Counted from the first letter of the stretch, positions 35,426 to 47,915 are shown. The stretch: DNA of 64,000 nucleotides from Spiroplasma syrphidicola EA-1 (GCF_000400955.1 NC_021284.1:62001-126000), one strand, 5' to 3'. The notes: a model not told the origin generated them from the sequence alone. Numbers and translations are program-made.

Positions 35426-36444
35426 ATGGTAAAAAATAGTACTTGAAACTGAGAAAAAACTGTTTATGAAGACTTATCAAAAATAATGGGGGAAGGTTCA
35501 AAAGAAGATTTAAAAGATTTGAACCAGAAAATGGAAAAGGCGAAGATTACTAAACGAAAATCATTTTTATGAATAGCAATTTTAGGGCCAGTAATTTTAT
35601 TTTATAGTGTTAGTATTGTTTGAATAGGGGGTTTTTGATTTAATGACCTAATTGGCCAATTCACCTTTGCTCTTGTTATTAGTGCTATTATTGTTTTTAT
35701 TTATTTTGCTGTTAGATATTTCAAGGCTAAAAAACAAATTCAAAAAATTGGGATTGTTTTAAAACCAGCAATGCAGGCAACACGTGAGATTGATTTTGAA
35801 AAGCACTATCGTAATGCTTTAATTGAAATGAGTAGTAGTAATTATTATTTAATTGAACTTTCTCGCAAATTTCATGTTGAGCCTGTAATTGGCTTACCAA
35901 AAGAAAGCGCTATTAGTAATGATAATATTTTAAATGTTTATGAAAAAAATAATGATTTTGTTTATTCTTTAGGAACAATTAGTTTAAATGAAACAGTTAA
36001 TAATATTGATAGCTCAGCTGCTATTACTTATTTTAATATTAGACTAAAAAATCTTTTGAATATAACGGTTCAATTGTTTTGCGGGATACTGAATATAAAA
36101 ATTTAACTCTTGATAATACCGTTTTAGAGTCTGATCGTTTTGAAGAACTATTTATTGTTAATTCAAGTAATCAAATTGGAGTGCGAAAACTATTAACCCC
36201 AAAAGTAATTAGTAATTTAGTTAAACAAATTAATCGTAAAACCTTACCAGTAATTGGTGTGAAAGATGATGTTATTACGTTTGCTTTTGACCAAAAAGAT
36301 TCAGAATATAATCAGAATAAAATTTTAGATGACAGGGAAATTGAACAAGACAATTTTTATAAAACATTGTGTCAAAAAATTACTAAAGATATTAATTCCT
36401 TCCTGGAAGCCCTTTATTGAGTTGATGTATTAGGATTAAAATAG
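35426..36444 (+). CDS. DUF3137-like membrane protein 1, interrupted by a -1 frameshift
   Basis: Two membrane helices near residues 45-65 and 75-95 precede a cytoplasmic domain. In frame, translation ends at 36106; a -1 shift at A_AAA_AAT (36046-36052) joins YFNIRLKN to SFEYNGSIVLRDTEYKN and gives 339 residues ending SFLEALYWVDVLGLK. The joined protein matches the intact neighbour at 36471 along its length (TLESDQFEKLYAVNADNQI versus VLESDRFEELFIVNSSNQI; both have RKLLTPKV). The comparison shows the shift is real relative to the family, whether biological or a sequencing error. Confidence 0.78.
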
Positions 36445-36470
36445 GAAAAAATAAAATATAGGAGGAAGCG

Positions 36471-37475
36471 ATGAGCTTAAATAATAATAATTGACAAGAA
36501 GAGGTCAAAACTGATGTTAAAAAAATCATTAACCAGTATGATCCGGCAAAACTTGCTAATATCAAAAAAATAGCGAAAAAGAAAACGATGGGATTAATAA
36601 TGTTTATTTTTTCTTTATTAGCAACAATTGGTTTTGGAATTGGAATTTTCAAAACAATGGATGAATTAATTTTATTAATTGTAATGATTATTTGTTTTTT
36701 AATTTGTGTAGGTTTTTTAACATGAGCTGTAGCAATTTTGTCGGAGTATCGAAAAGTTGTTCGCTGAATTAGCGAAGTAATGGGGCAAGTTAACTATAAA
36801 GAATATTATCATGCCGCTTTACAAGAAAATAGTGAACAAGGTTTACAATTAATTGATTTAACACAAAGTTTTAAAACACAACCTTTTAAATTTTTACCTA
36901 GTGGTAAAACAAAAGTTGATAATGTTTTAGTTATTTTCTCTGAACAGCAGCAAAATTATTATTGCTATGGAACAATTACCCAACAAATTAAACAAACAAC
37001 TACTGATTCAAAAGGGCGGACAACAACCCATTACTATTATTATCGCTTCCCTTTTTTAACAGCGCAATTAAATCGGGATTTAGAACTTAATGCAGTAATT
37101 CAGCGTTCGAAAGGAATTTTAAAGATTTTTCAAGGAGATAATACAACATTAGAATCAGATCAATTTGAAAAACTTTATGCTGTAAATGCTGATAATCAAA
37201 TTACAATTCGAAAATTATTAACTCCAAAAGTAATGGTTAATTTAATTGATAATGCTGACCGAGGGGTTCCAAAAGTAGCAATTAGTAATAATTTAATAAC
37301 TTTGAGTTTTAGTTCATTCTCAGTTAGTGGTTGATCAGATCCAAAAGGAATGATTTGAGGGGATATTTTTAATAGCCCAGATACAATTTCAGAAGATATT
37401 TGTAAAGAAATTACAACAAATTTAAATGAGTTTTTCCCACGGTTAGATTGACTAAAAGTCTATGATTTAATTTAA
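36471..37475 (+). CDS. DUF3137-like membrane protein 2
   Basis: 334 residues with TAGGAGGAA upstream. Two membrane helices (about 42-60 and 65-88), then a mixed domain with KGRTTTHYYYYRFPFL and FEKLYAVNADNQITIRKLLTPKVM. DUF3137 (galanin-like) proteins accompany LemA in many bacteria. It is the intact paralogue of the gene before it, and the C-terminus differs by an extra Trp-rich GWSDPKGMIWGDIF segment. Confidence 0.72.
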
Positions 37476-37476
37476 A

Positions 37477-37959
37477 TTATTTTTGCCAAGATTTTTTATT
37501 AATGGTAAATAATGTTAATAAAGTAAAACCACTATTAACAACTAATATTCAAGCCATAATACTAAAGCCTAAATATCATTGGTTTTTTAAAACAAAACTA
37601 TAATTAACATTTGTAATTAGTTGAACAGCTCAGATTGTCACAAAGAAAAACACAAGAGCAAAAATTAGATTAAGAAAATAAAAATAATAACCAAGAGTAA
37701 CCTTTTGGTTTTCTTTTGGAAAAATAAAAACTTTTGTTAAGACAAAGGGATTTTTAAAAATTAAGTAGTTAATAAAAATTAAAATTAGATTAGTTGTAAT
37801 AAATAGTAAGCAGTAAATTAATTTATCTTTTGCCGAAATTGTTTGAACAAAAAGTAAACTAAGAATAACAATTAAACTACTAACAGCTAAAAAAATGAAC
37901 AGTCATAAAAGATTACGCTTATTTTTTTTAATTATTTGTTTTATATCTTCAACTGTCAT
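37477..37959 (-). CDS. Unknown four-helix membrane protein
   Basis: 160 residues on the minus strand from the ATG at 37959 (GGAGGCAAT upstream). Four membrane helices are visible: LFIFLAVSSLIVILSLLF, IYCLLFITTNLILIFINYLIF, YYFYFLNLIFALVFFFVTIW and FSIMAWILVVNSGFTLLTL. Trp is coded by TGA three times, so it is not visible as one frame with the standard code. No family recognised. Convergent with the DUF3137-like gene. Confidence 0.72.
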
Positions 37960-38071
37960 AATTGCCTCCTGTGATAAAATTCGCTTTTTTCGTTACTTAA
38001 AGTATATAATATTAATAGAAATAATTGAAATTATTATTTTATAAATCAAATAAAGAAAGAGGAAATGTAAT

Positions 38072-38980
38072 ATGACAAAAATTCTTACCTTAAAGCCATT
38101 TTTTTCAGAACGCCTATGGGGAGGACGTAAGTTAGAACAATTTGGTTTTGAACTACCAACTTCAGAAAAATATGGGGAAGCTTGAGTTATTAGTAGTTTA
38201 GATAATGGGATGACTTATTTAGATAATAATGAAGGATCACCAATCTCTTTAAAACAGTTTTTTTTAGATAACAGAGCAACTATTTTTGATAATGCGGAAG
38301 AATTCCCTTTATTATCGAAAATAATTACGGCTAATGATTATTTATCAGTTCAAGTTCACCCGGATGATGCCTATAGTTTAGAGCATAATCAAATGTTAGG
38401 GAAACCAGAATGTTGATATATTATGGATTGTCCGGAAAATGCTAAAATTATTTATGGACATAGTGCCAAAACAAAAGATGAACTTGTTGAAATGATTGCC
38501 AACAAAAAATGACAAGAACTATTTTGCGAAGTACCAATTAAAAAGGGGGATTTTGTTTATGTTCCCCCAGGTAAAGTACATGCCATTACTCCAGGGGTAA
38601 CTGTTTTTGAATTACAGCGCTCATCTGATATTACTTATCGTTTTTATGATTTTGATCGCGTTGATAAAGATGGTAATCTTCGTCCCTTACATATTCAAGA
38701 ATGTATTGATGTAACAACTGTTCCTGATAGTAATGAACAAGTAATTAGAATAAATGAAGGTAAATTAATTGATAATGAATATTTTACCTTATATTTACTT
38801 AAATCAACACAAACTATTAATTTAACCGGGATTAAATGAGCCCAAATTACAGTTATTAATGGTAGTGTAGTAATTGAGAATCAAAAATTAACTGCTGGAC
38901 AGTCAGCGTTATTAGTTGATTTACCAGAAAACCTTGATTTTATTGTTGAGGGTGAAGCCTTATTTAGCTATAAAAAATAA
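38072..38980 (+). CDS. manA: Mannose-6-phosphate isomerase
   Basis: 302 residues, class I type. KPFFSERLWGGRKL opens the cupin; the zinc ligands lie in VQVHPDD (His) and PPGKVHAI (His), with the Glu in the following LEHN segment. It interconverts mannose 6-phosphate and fructose 6-phosphate so that mannose can enter glycolysis. The neighbour downstream is a PTS permease of the fructose type. RBS AGAGGAA. Confidence 0.93.
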
Positions 38981-39010
38981 GATAGAATAATTTTCTATCT
39001 TATTTTTTAT
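38974..39010 (+). terminator. manA intrinsic terminator
   Basis: AAAAATAAGATAGAA pairs with TTCTATCTTATTTTT around a short loop and is followed by T-rich sequence. Confidence 0.85.
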
Positions 39011-39079
39011 TTTCTTTAAATATTTCTTGTAATATTTTCGTTGAAATATATAATAATAATCATGGAGGAAATATAACAT

Positions 39080-40717
39080 ATGAGTAGTACAGATAAAAAA
39101 TTAGTTTTAGCTATTACAGCATGTCCCACAGGTGTGGCCCATACTTTTTTAGCAGCTGAAAAACTAACGCAAACTGGACCAAAATTAGGTTATGACATTA
39201 AAGTTGAAACCCATGGTTCAGAAGGAATTCGTAATGATTTTACTGCGGAAGAAATTGCTCGTGCCGAAGTAATTATTTTAGCAGTTGATGTTACAGTTGA
39301 TACTAGTCGTTTTAATGGTAAAAAAGTTTATCAATGTCGTGTTGCTAAAGCAATCAAAGACCCAGAAGGGGTTATTGAAACTGCTTTAAAAGAAGGAAAA
39401 CAACAAGCTGGTGAATTTAATACTAAAACTGACAAAAATTCAGGACAAAAAATGGGAGTAATGAAGCATTTAATGGCGGGGGTTTCATATATGGTCCCTA
39501 TCATTATTTTAGGAGGAATTTTCCTAGCGGTTGCTTTAGGACTTTCAAAGGCAATTTATGGCCCAAATTATGATCCTGGATCAGATAATAAAAATTTCTT
39601 TTACTATTTATTAAAAATTGGGGAAGCATCATTTACTTTAATGATTCCAATTTTAGGAGCATTCATTGCTAATTCAATTGCCGGGAGAGCAGCAATTGCC
39701 CCAGCACTGGTTGTTTCATATTTAGGAAACTCACCTCAAGCATTTTTCCCACTACCAGGGATTAATGAAGTAACAACTCCAACAGGATTTGTTGGAGCAA
39801 TTGCAGCAGGGTTGGCAATTGGATATACGGTTAAATGAATTAACACATGAAATGTGCCAAAATCATTACGACCAGTAATGCCAATCTTCTTTATTCCACT
39901 AGTTGTTGGATTTGTATATTCAATGATTATGATGTTTGTTGTTGGTTCAACAATTGGTTGAGTAATGGGGAAATTCCAAGGATGAATTGAATCAACATGA
40001 GGAAATACTGATAATGCCGGAAACATTGCAATCGGATTAGGATTCGGAATTTTAATCGGAGCAATGGCTGGATTTGACATGGGGGGGCCTATCAACAAAA
40101 TTGCCTTCTTAGCATGTACAGGTTTAATCGGTTCAAAAATTTACACACCAATGGGAGCAATGGCGACAGCAATCCCAGTTGCCCCTTTAGGAATGGGAAT
40201 TGCGACTTGAATCTTTAGACCATTCTATAACGAAGAACAAAAAACAATGGGAACAACAGCATTCTTTATGGGATGCATTGGAATTTCAGAAGGTGCTATT
40301 CCGTTTGCGGTTAATGATCCAAAACGTGTTGTAGCATCAAACGTTGTTGGTTCAGCAATTGCTGGAGGATTAGCTGGAGTAACAGGGATCGCTGACTTAG
40401 CTGGCCATGGAGGACCAATTGTTGCCTTTCTAGGAGCAATGGGTCGTGGAAACGGTCTCGCTCCCGAAGTTGGATGAGGACAAGGATGACAATGAACATT
40501 GTTAGCATTATTATTCATGGCCGTAGGAGCATTAATTACAGCCTTTATGTATGGATTCTGACAAGTAATTGATAAAAAACGTAAAGGAGAAACAATCTCA
40601 ATGAAACAGTTTATTATCAAAACTCGTGATGAAAAAGTTCAAGCTGATAAAGCTGCCAAAGCAGACAAAGTTAATAAAAAAGCCAAAAAAGTTAAACTTA
40701 ATAAAAAAACAAAATAA
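39080..40717 (+). CDS. fruA: PTS fructose-type EIIBC permease
   Basis: 545 residues: a IIB domain with the phosphorylated Cys15 in ACPTGVAHT and the EIIB strand KVETHGSEGIRNDF, a linker, then the membrane IIC domain starting MAGVSYMVPIIILGG with the GAMAGFDMGGP loop and GISEGAIPFAV. No IIA domain is fused, so a separate IIA donor is needed. A Lys-rich tail of ~35 residues ends the protein. Fructose is the usual substrate; being next to manA, mannose is possible. The symbol reflects the family. Confidence 0.88.
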
Positions 40718-40729
40718 ATTTAGAAAAGT

Positions 40730-40765
40730 TTTAATAACAAAAAAAGTTATTAAAACTTTTTTATT
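40730..40765 (+). terminator. Intrinsic terminator after the PTS permease
   Basis: AGTTTTAATAAC pairs with GTTATTAAAACT around AAAAAA, then T6. The rest of the gap 40766-40935 has no gene. Confidence 0.85.
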
Positions 40766-40935
40766 TTAATATATAATTATTAGGTCATAATTTTGAGATA
40801 GCCTTAAAAGAATGAGATAGTAATTTTAAAAACTGTTACTTAATAAAAATTAAAAATATTTTTACGATTTGTTGCACCCAATTATTCATAATATAGTGTT
40901 AACAAAATATTAAAGAAGAAATCAAGGAGGGTCAA

Positions 40936-42609
40936 ATGTCACAATTACAGAGCGACAAAAAAAATAAATTATTTGCCAGTCGAAAATGATATGCGACAGC
41001 ATTAGTTTTAATTTTGTTAGCAACAATGCAAGAAATTATTATGGAATCAACGGACTTAGTTGATAACTTTTTTGTTAATGCAATTAAATTTAATGTTCCT
41101 GGTTTTCATGATTTAATGGACCGAATTAAAGAAGTTTTTGGATCAGATGAAATTTATCATAATCAAGAAGTCTGAAATAGTTGAGGGTTAGGACACTATG
41201 CTGGCTATCATTATACGGCTGGGCAATTAGCAATGAATGGGGTTGCTGCATCAAACCAACTTTATTTTATTATGTTTGCTATTTTAAGTGGAATTTGTTA
41301 TGGTTTTGGAGTTTTTAATGCCCAATATTATGGGGCTAAAAAATACAAGGAATTACAACAAGTAACATTATTAAAAGTTTATGTTTGTATTTTAGTTTGT
41401 GTTGTTGTTTTACTTCTTTCACAAGTAGCAGGGCGGCCATTAATTGAATTTACAACCTCACCAAAATATGCCGAAAAACCAAATGATTTTTTACCAGTGA
41501 CAGCTGATCAAAAAGATTTAGCAGTTCAATGGTTTAAATATTTTGAATATCAAGCAGCATCAATTTCAACAGATTTAGGGATGCACTACTTTCAAACAAT
41601 TGCTTTATCATATCCAATTTTAGCAATTAATATTGCCTTTATTACAACATTACGGGAAACTGGAAGAGCAGGATTAGCAGTATGAGTTTCATTAATTGCC
41701 TTAAGTACAAACTGTTTAATGAATCCCTTCTTAGTTGAACCAACTTTCTTAGGAGAATTTAATGGTATGGGAGTTCAAGGAGCTGCAATTGCAACAACTG
41801 TTTCAAGGGTTTTACAATTAGCTTTTATTATTACTTTATTCTCCTTTAAACGGTATGAGTTTATTCCCCGGAATTTATTTTCCTTTGATGGCTTTGTTAC
41901 ACGACGGGCTTTTCAAAAAGCAACCCCAATTGTATTTAACGAAATCTTTTGAGCGGTCGGAATGGTTGTTCAAGTAAAACTACGAGCAATTTATAGTATT
42001 GATGCTTTAACAGCAAATGCGATATTTTCAACAATTATTACCGCGCTATATACACCACTATATCATGGTTTCTCAGCGGGAACGTCAATTCTGGTCGGCA
42101 GTCGATTGGGAGCAAACAACTTGGCGGAAGCAGAATACAATGGAAAACACTTGGTGATTTTATCATTTATGATCGGAGCAGTTGCCGGCTTGTTGTTAGT
42201 TGTGGGGGGATGATTCTTCCCAGAGGTATTATTTGTTAATAATACAAAAGAAACATTCCGAATTGCACACTGGATGTTGTTTGTTTATGGATTGATGTAT
42301 CCATTTGTGATGGTTAGTGCCACCTCATATGCAATCATCAGAACAGGGGGTGCTGTTTTCAATGCCTTTGTTCTGGATGCTTTATACACATGAATTATCC
42401 CAGTACCATTATTAGCAATTTTAGTATTAACATCAAACTTAGATATTGTTTATATTATTATTATTTTACAAGTTTCTGATAGTTTAAAAACAATTTGAGC
42501 GGTTATCTTATTACGCCGCAAAAAATGAGTCAAAAATATTACGGAAACAAAACATACAACAGAATTAGATAATAAAGTTAAAGAAATTAAACAACAAGTT
42601 GAAGGTTAA
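40936..42609 (+). CDS. MATE family efflux transporter
   Basis: 557 residues with CAAGGAGGG upstream. It has the MATE layout of two six-helix halves: MNGVAASNQLYFIMFAILSG with NAQYYGAK in the first, and TALYTPLYHGFSAGTSILVGSRLGANN in the second. These exporters use Na+ or H+ to expel cationic drugs or metabolites. It is ~100 residues longer than typical because of an N-terminal loop (about residues 45-100, with a TGA-coded NSWGLGHY). Substrate unknown. Confidence 0.88.
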
Positions 42610-42644
42610 AAAAAATAATGCATTCTTGCATTATTTTTTTATTT
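42610..42644 (+). terminator. Intrinsic terminator after the MATE gene
   Basis: AAAATAATGCA pairs with TGCATTATTTTT around TTCT. Confidence 0.85.
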
Positions 42645-42737
42645 TCTGAAATTTTAGGCGAAAAGAACATTATGTTATAATTTAAAAGTCACTTTTAAGA
42701 ACGACAATTGATTTACTATTATCTAAGGAGAAACACA

Positions 42738-43562
42738 ATGTATAAATTAAGTAAATATTCTAAACCCCTTAAAATAACAATTATTGTTTTAATGAGTTTA
42801 CTTATTGCCATCCCATTATCAGGAATTATCGTTGATTTGTGCGACCGCATGTTGCATTATAACTATTTTAAACCTGGTGCAAATGGGGAACCAAGTAAGT
42901 TTACAATTGATCAGTTAATTGCCTGATTATTTGTTGCGTTTACAAATTGATATGCCTTATTTTCAATTTTATATGGGACAGTATTTTTATCTCGTTTAGG
43001 GTATAAAAATGAAAGATCAGAGTTTAAGAAATTTTTCTTTAACAATATTTTTTTACTACTATATTCAATTGTTATTATTTTAGTATTTTGACCAGATGTT
43101 ATTAAACAAATTTTTGTCGGAACTGGATTTATTTATACAAATTCAGCGATGAAAAATGTTATTACTGTTAATATTCATTTTTTAACCCCGGCAATTGCTT
43201 TAGCCTTGTATTTTATCTTTTTAAAATATGAAGAGCATGACTTTATGTATTTTTTAAAACGAATTAGCTATTTTGGGTTAATTGTCCCAGTTTGTTATGT
43301 TTTATTCGCCTATATTCGCTTATTTATTTATGTTGGTTATCATGGTTTTGATCCTAATAATCAAACAATTGTTTGGTGGAATGCTTATAATATGTTAAAC
43401 CCTTATAAGAATCCTGTTACTGCGCCAATTATTTTATTTTTTGCCGCTGTTGGAATTTACGGCATTACCGTCTTAATTTCATATACATCAGTTCTGATGT
43501 TAAAAGTTATGAATAAAAAACAGTCTGAAAAAGTAGCGAAAACAACAAAAACAACAAAATAA
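42738..43562 (+). CDS. Unknown multi-helix membrane protein
   Basis: 274 residues, start after AAGGAG, with a TATAAT box at 42676-42681. Six or seven membrane helices: an N-terminal one (about 13-34), two in the middle (~62-85, ~100-122), then ~140-158, ~170-192 and ~222-245. A conserved-looking GYHGFDPNNQTIVWWNAYNMLNPYK loop lies before the last. It resembles the mollicute integral membrane families of the DUF1600 type, but I am not sure. Lys/Thr-rich tail. Confidence 0.6.
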
Positions 43563-43570
43563 TGCTAAAA

Positions 43571-43611
43571 GAAAAAAAGGAAATGGCTAAATACCAAATT
43601 CCTTTTTTTAT
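43571..43611. terminator. Bidirectional terminator
   Basis: AAAAAAGGAA and TTCCTTTTTT flank a loop, between the convergent genes at 42738 and 43633. T runs on both strands suit both. Confidence 0.75.
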
Positions 43612-43632
43612 TTGTCATCATGATTGAAATTT

Positions 43633-44286
43633 TTAATATATTTTGTAAGTTTCTTCAAATGGTAAACGAATGCGATTTGCTTGGGCTTTATTACGAGCAT
43701 CATCAGGAGCTGGTACACCAATTGATAAGGCCAAAATAACTTGTTGACCTTGCTTCATCATTGCTTTATTAATCAGTGTTTTTTCTAATTTGCATTTTTG
43801 CATCCCTAACATTGGGGTTGAACCATATCCAAGCTCTGTTGCTGCTAACATTGTAAAACTAAATTTAATTGCGGCATTAATGATATGAACTAAATCTGTT
43901 GAGTCAGACATAACACCATAGTATTGTAAAACTCCTTCTTTCATTTTTTGGCGGTCCGCTTCGGGAATATCTAAAAATTTCATTGTGCCATCATAAATGC
44001 TTTGACCATTATTTAGCATTTGCATTTTAAAAGGGGTTCCAACAAAGAGAAATAATGCACTAGCATCTTTGACATTTTGTGTATTAAATCCTTCAAAATC
44101 ATTGGCAATTTCTTCTTTTAATTTTTGATCTCTAATTACTAAGATGTTTGTATCTTGTAAGTTATTAGAACTAGGGGCTAAATAAACTGCCGCTAGAATT
44201 TTTTGTAATTCCTCGTCGCTAATTGTGTTATTTGGTAAGTATGTTTTAATCGTATGGCGTTTTTCACTTAATTCTTTAAAAGTCAT
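43633..44286 (-). CDS. Nitroreductase family protein
   Basis: 217 residues on the minus strand. RHTIKTYLPNNTISDEELQK and AVYLAPSSNNLQDTNILVIRD are the FMN-binding nitroreductase start, and LAATELGYGSTPMLGM the second flavin-contacting segment. These are NAD(P)H-dependent FMN oxidoreductases. Normal length. Start after GAGGAAAAAAG. Substrate not predictable. Confidence 0.87.
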   Translation of the reverse strand: MTFKELSEKRHTIKTYLPNNTISDEELQKILAAVYLAPSSNNLQDTNILVIRDQKLKEEIANDFEGFNTQNVKDASALFLFVGTPFKMQMLNNGQSIYDGTMKFLDIPEADRQKMKEGVLQYYGVMSDSTDLVHIINAAIKFSFTMLAATELGYGSTPMLGMQKCKLEKTLINKAMMKQGQQVILALSIGVPAPDDARNKAQANRIRLPFEETYKIY

Positions 44287-44551
44287 TCTTTTTTCCTCGT
44301 CTTTCTCATCATATAAAGTTTTATATCTAATAAATAGGCCTATTAATTAATTAGATAATCAAAAAATTAAAAAAAGCTTTAAAGTTTTTATTTAATAGTC
44401 CCAAAAATCACTTTTTTCCTTAGATTTGTTGGAATAATATAATAACCTTTTTCGCAAAAAAAGTCAATTTTTATGGTATAATTTAAATGTGTAAATAGAG
44501 GCTAAACTAATTATATAAACTTATTTATTATTTTGTTGTGGGGTAGGGAAA

Positions 44552-47293
44552 ATGAAAAAAATAAGAATAGAAAATCTCTCACAAAAAGGGGTTTTAGAAC
44601 GATTTTTATATACTAACGATGTTGTGCAAGCGGGAGAACCGATTGCCTTAATTTTAGTTAATAACAAAGAAGAAGTTATTGTTAATGCGCCAGATGATGG
44701 CCTTGTTATTAAACCAATTAAAATTGGCAGCAAAGTTAAAAATAATAGTGTTATTGCCCACCTTTTAACAAATGAAAAAGAAATTACAAAATATCATAAT
44801 AAACTTAATAAAAAAAGTGATTTTGAAGTAGACTTTTCCCCTTCTGATAAAGGTGAATTTGGGACAAAATGAGCAGATGTTGAAGAAGATGATTATTCAG
44901 GAACAAGTTTTGTTTCCACAACGCAGAGAATGCCAGGGCAAACTTTACCATTAACAAGTTTATTACAAACACCTAACCCTAGCCAACCCCAAACACCAGC
45001 CTACCAGTCATTGTTGGACAAAGTGCAAGAACCACGTCCCGAAGTTACATTAGAACAAAAAAGCGAAGAAACTAAATCAATTTTTAATGCGCCGTATGCG
45101 CCATTAAAAACAAGTATTGTGGAAAAAAGTCGTTGAGATGAAAAACCATTATCATTTAATAAACCAAGCGAAAAACCCTTGTCATTTAAAGAAGCAACAC
45201 GTAGTGAATCTTTTTTAAATCAGAAAAGTAATAGTGAGGAGTCTACCCGTGTGGAAGATTTAAAAGCCAAAATTAGTCAGGCCTTAGCAGAAAGTAAAAA
45301 TACTTTACAACAAGAATTAGCTGAGAAAGAATATGCTAAATACTTAGTTGAAACAACTAAAACCCCTGATGAAAAACCAGCTAGTGCAATTTTAGCGAGT
45401 GACCAAACGGAAACTGCCCCAACAAATAATTTCCGAGAACTAGTTAACAAACGTCGTGAACAATTACATAGTAATAATAACTTTCAGAAATTAAATCTTG
45501 AAGCGGATAATAGTAAAAATGCGATGGACTTTTTAGATGATGAAGGGAAACCAGTTATTTTACGGAATATTGTTCAAAATCGGATGAATAATTTAATTAG
45601 TGAAAATACTTCTGGATTACGAGCAACAAGTGAAGCTGGAGGCGTTAGTTTTAGTGACCCAAGTGATAATTATCGGGGATCACGTTCTGAATATGGAATG
45701 GCCCCAAGCAAGAAAACAAGTGATAATGCCGACAAATATTCATATATTAATGCGGATGGGATTCTTGTTGAAGGGGATGAACCAGAACATGTTCAACATA
45801 AACAATATAAAACTTACCGTGATCGCTTATTTGAAAAACTTCATAATGATACTGAACGACAAAAGATTTTAAAAACAAGAAATCAACGGGAATTGATTAA
45901 ACAACGAATGGAAGCAATTGCGGCTGGGGATGTTGAAGTTGATAATGTTTTAGGAGCAATGCATAATTTTAAACGGCCATCATATGAAGAAATGGAAAAA
46001 CAATATAAGGCCTTAGACGATAAATATAATGCGGAACATAGTGAATTTGATCACCCAGATGAAGATTATGTTTGAGGAGAACAAATTACGCATAATGAAC
46101 CAATTAAGCAATCAGAAAAATTACAAAGTAATCCAAAAGTAGCACCAGTAACAGCAATAAAAGAAAGCCAACCAGTTGTTCAACAATTCTTACCACCACA
46201 ATCAACTGGAGCAGATAGTACTATTTTAGCTGAACTAGCAGTATTAAAAGAAAAATTAGCCCAACAAGAACAAAATAATCGTCAAAATGAATTATTAAAT
46301 GAAATTCGTCATTTAAAAGAAAATAATCAAAATAATAATAGTAATAATACTTTTGATAAATTAATGCAATATATGATGCTTCAACAAATGTTTAAATCAG
46401 CCCCTAATAGTGGGACAGATCCGGTTTTAGCTGATTTATTAAAAGAAAGCTTCTTGGGAAATAAAACAAACAATAACCAAGATTTACAAATTAAAAAATT
46501 TGATAATATGGCCCCACAAGGGAACTTATTACATCCAATAAATAATAGTTTAAATATTGTTAATACAAGTGATAATATTGTTGAACCACAAGGAACAGAA
46601 AGCCGTGAAGAAATTAAAACGGCAAAATATCCAGCCATTAAATCAATGATTATGGCGCAGGCTAGTGTTCCACCATTAACAATTAATACCGAAATTGATA
46701 TGTCAGCGGTAATTGAACAACAACGAAAATTAAAAAATGCTAATGCAAATACTGGTGTTCGTTTTTCAACAATGAGTTTTATTGTTAAATCAGTATCATT
46801 AGCGCTAACCGAATATCCAAAATTAAATTCTTATTATGATGCTAGAACAAACCAAATTGTTATTAAAAATTCGCATCATATTGGAATTGCAACTGAAACA
46901 AGTGAGGGGTTAGTTATTCCTGTTATTAAATTTGCCGAAAAGTTAAGTTTAAAACAAATTGCTGTAACCTCACAAGAAATTATTGATCGTTTACGCGAAG
47001 GTGAACTATACGATTATGAATTACAAGGAAGTACAATTACTGTTGCTAACTATGGAACAGTTGGAGCAGTTACGGCAACACCAACGATTTTCTATCCTAA
47101 TTCAGCAGTCGTTGGAATCGGACGCGTTGTTCGTAAGCCAGTTGTTATTAAAGGGGATAAATTAGTAATTCGTTCGATGATGAATATTTCTTTAACAATT
47201 GATCAAAGAATTATTGATGCTGCTGAAGCAGGAATCTTTTTAACAAGATTAAAAGAAATTTTAGAATCACCAGAATTAATTACTTTATCATAA
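44552..47293 (+). CDS. Very long E2-like (2-oxoacid dehydrogenase acyltransferase) protein lacking the catalytic His
   Basis: 913 residues, four Trp-coded TGA. Residues ~1-75 resemble a lipoyl/biotinyl hybrid domain with NNKEEVIVNAPDDG where the lipoyl Lys would be. Residues ~100-690 are low-complexity, rich in Asn, Gln, Glu, Lys and Pro, with a coiled coil near 560-600. Residues ~695-913 are the E2 trimer-forming catalytic domain: PLTINTEIDMSAVI, FIVKSVSLAL, HHIGIATETSEGLVIPVI, ITVANYGTVGAVTATP. The usual DHRxxDG reads DQRIIDA (884-890), with Gln for the catalytic His. No E1 or E3 gene is near. A structural rather than acyl-transfer role is possible. TATAAT box at 44477. Confidence 0.8.
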
Positions 47294-47318
47294 AAAAACC
47301 TCATTCGAGGTTTTTTTA
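47291..47318. terminator. Bidirectional terminator
   Basis: AAAAAAACCTC pairs with GAGGTTTTTTT around ATTC, between the E2-like gene and the convergent IMPACT-family gene. Confidence 0.85.
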
Positions 47319-47915
47319 TGTTTTAATAATTTTATAACTATAAATGATTCTATCAATAATGAATTGATCTAATGCGGCAATGATAGGATGATTACTTTCA
47401 ACTATAATTGTAATAATTAATTCCCGTCGATAGAATGTTCGTTTAAAAATACTAACGTTATGTTGTTGTAATAACTTTCGTAAAAAACTTTCATAAAGTG
47501 GTCGTAATAGAATTCCGATTTTTAACTGCACAGCAATTTTTTTCTTGTTAGCTGTTTCAAGGGTTAAACGGGTAATTGTGCTATAAGCTGATTTAGGATT
47601 TTCCAGGATAGTATTACTATTGCAGTATCGAATAACAAGAACAATAATGTTTGTTAAGTTATGCTCAATGATAGCATCTAAAATTGGACGTCCGGCATCA
47701 TGACGGTTTTCACCGTTATCTGTTTTAAAAATATTTTCTCGTCGTAAACCAATCACATAAGCATAGGCATTAAAACTAGCTTTGCGATCCTTAAATGTTT
47801 TTAGAAATTCAATAACATCATTTTGAGACTCTACATATTTTGCAAAGCACAAAAATTTATTATATTGGATAATAATTTCTTTTTTTAATATTTGATTTTT
47901 TTTAATAATATACAT
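47316..47915 (-). CDS. IMPACT/YigZ family protein
   Basis: 199 residues on the minus strand. The N-terminal IMPACT domain shows FLCFAKYVESQNDVIEFLK, ASFNAYAYVIGLRRENIFK, DNGENRHDAGRPIL (matching the 'DDGEPxxTAGxPIL' signature, with ENR for the usual EP) and VLVIRYCN, where many members have VTRYFGG. The C-terminal domain is YigZ-like. Members bind ribosomes or tRNA and some affect translation; the biochemical role is unsettled. Confidence 0.8.
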   Translation of the reverse strand: MYIIKKNQILKKEIIIQYNKFLCFAKYVESQNDVIEFLKTFKDRKASFNAYAYVIGLRRENIFKTDNGENRHDAGRPILDAIIEHNLTNIIVLVIRYCNSNTILENPKSAYSTITRLTLETANKKKIAVQLKIGILLRPLYESFLRKLLQQHNVSIFKRTFYRRELIITIIVESNHPIIAALDQFIIDRIIYSYKIIKT

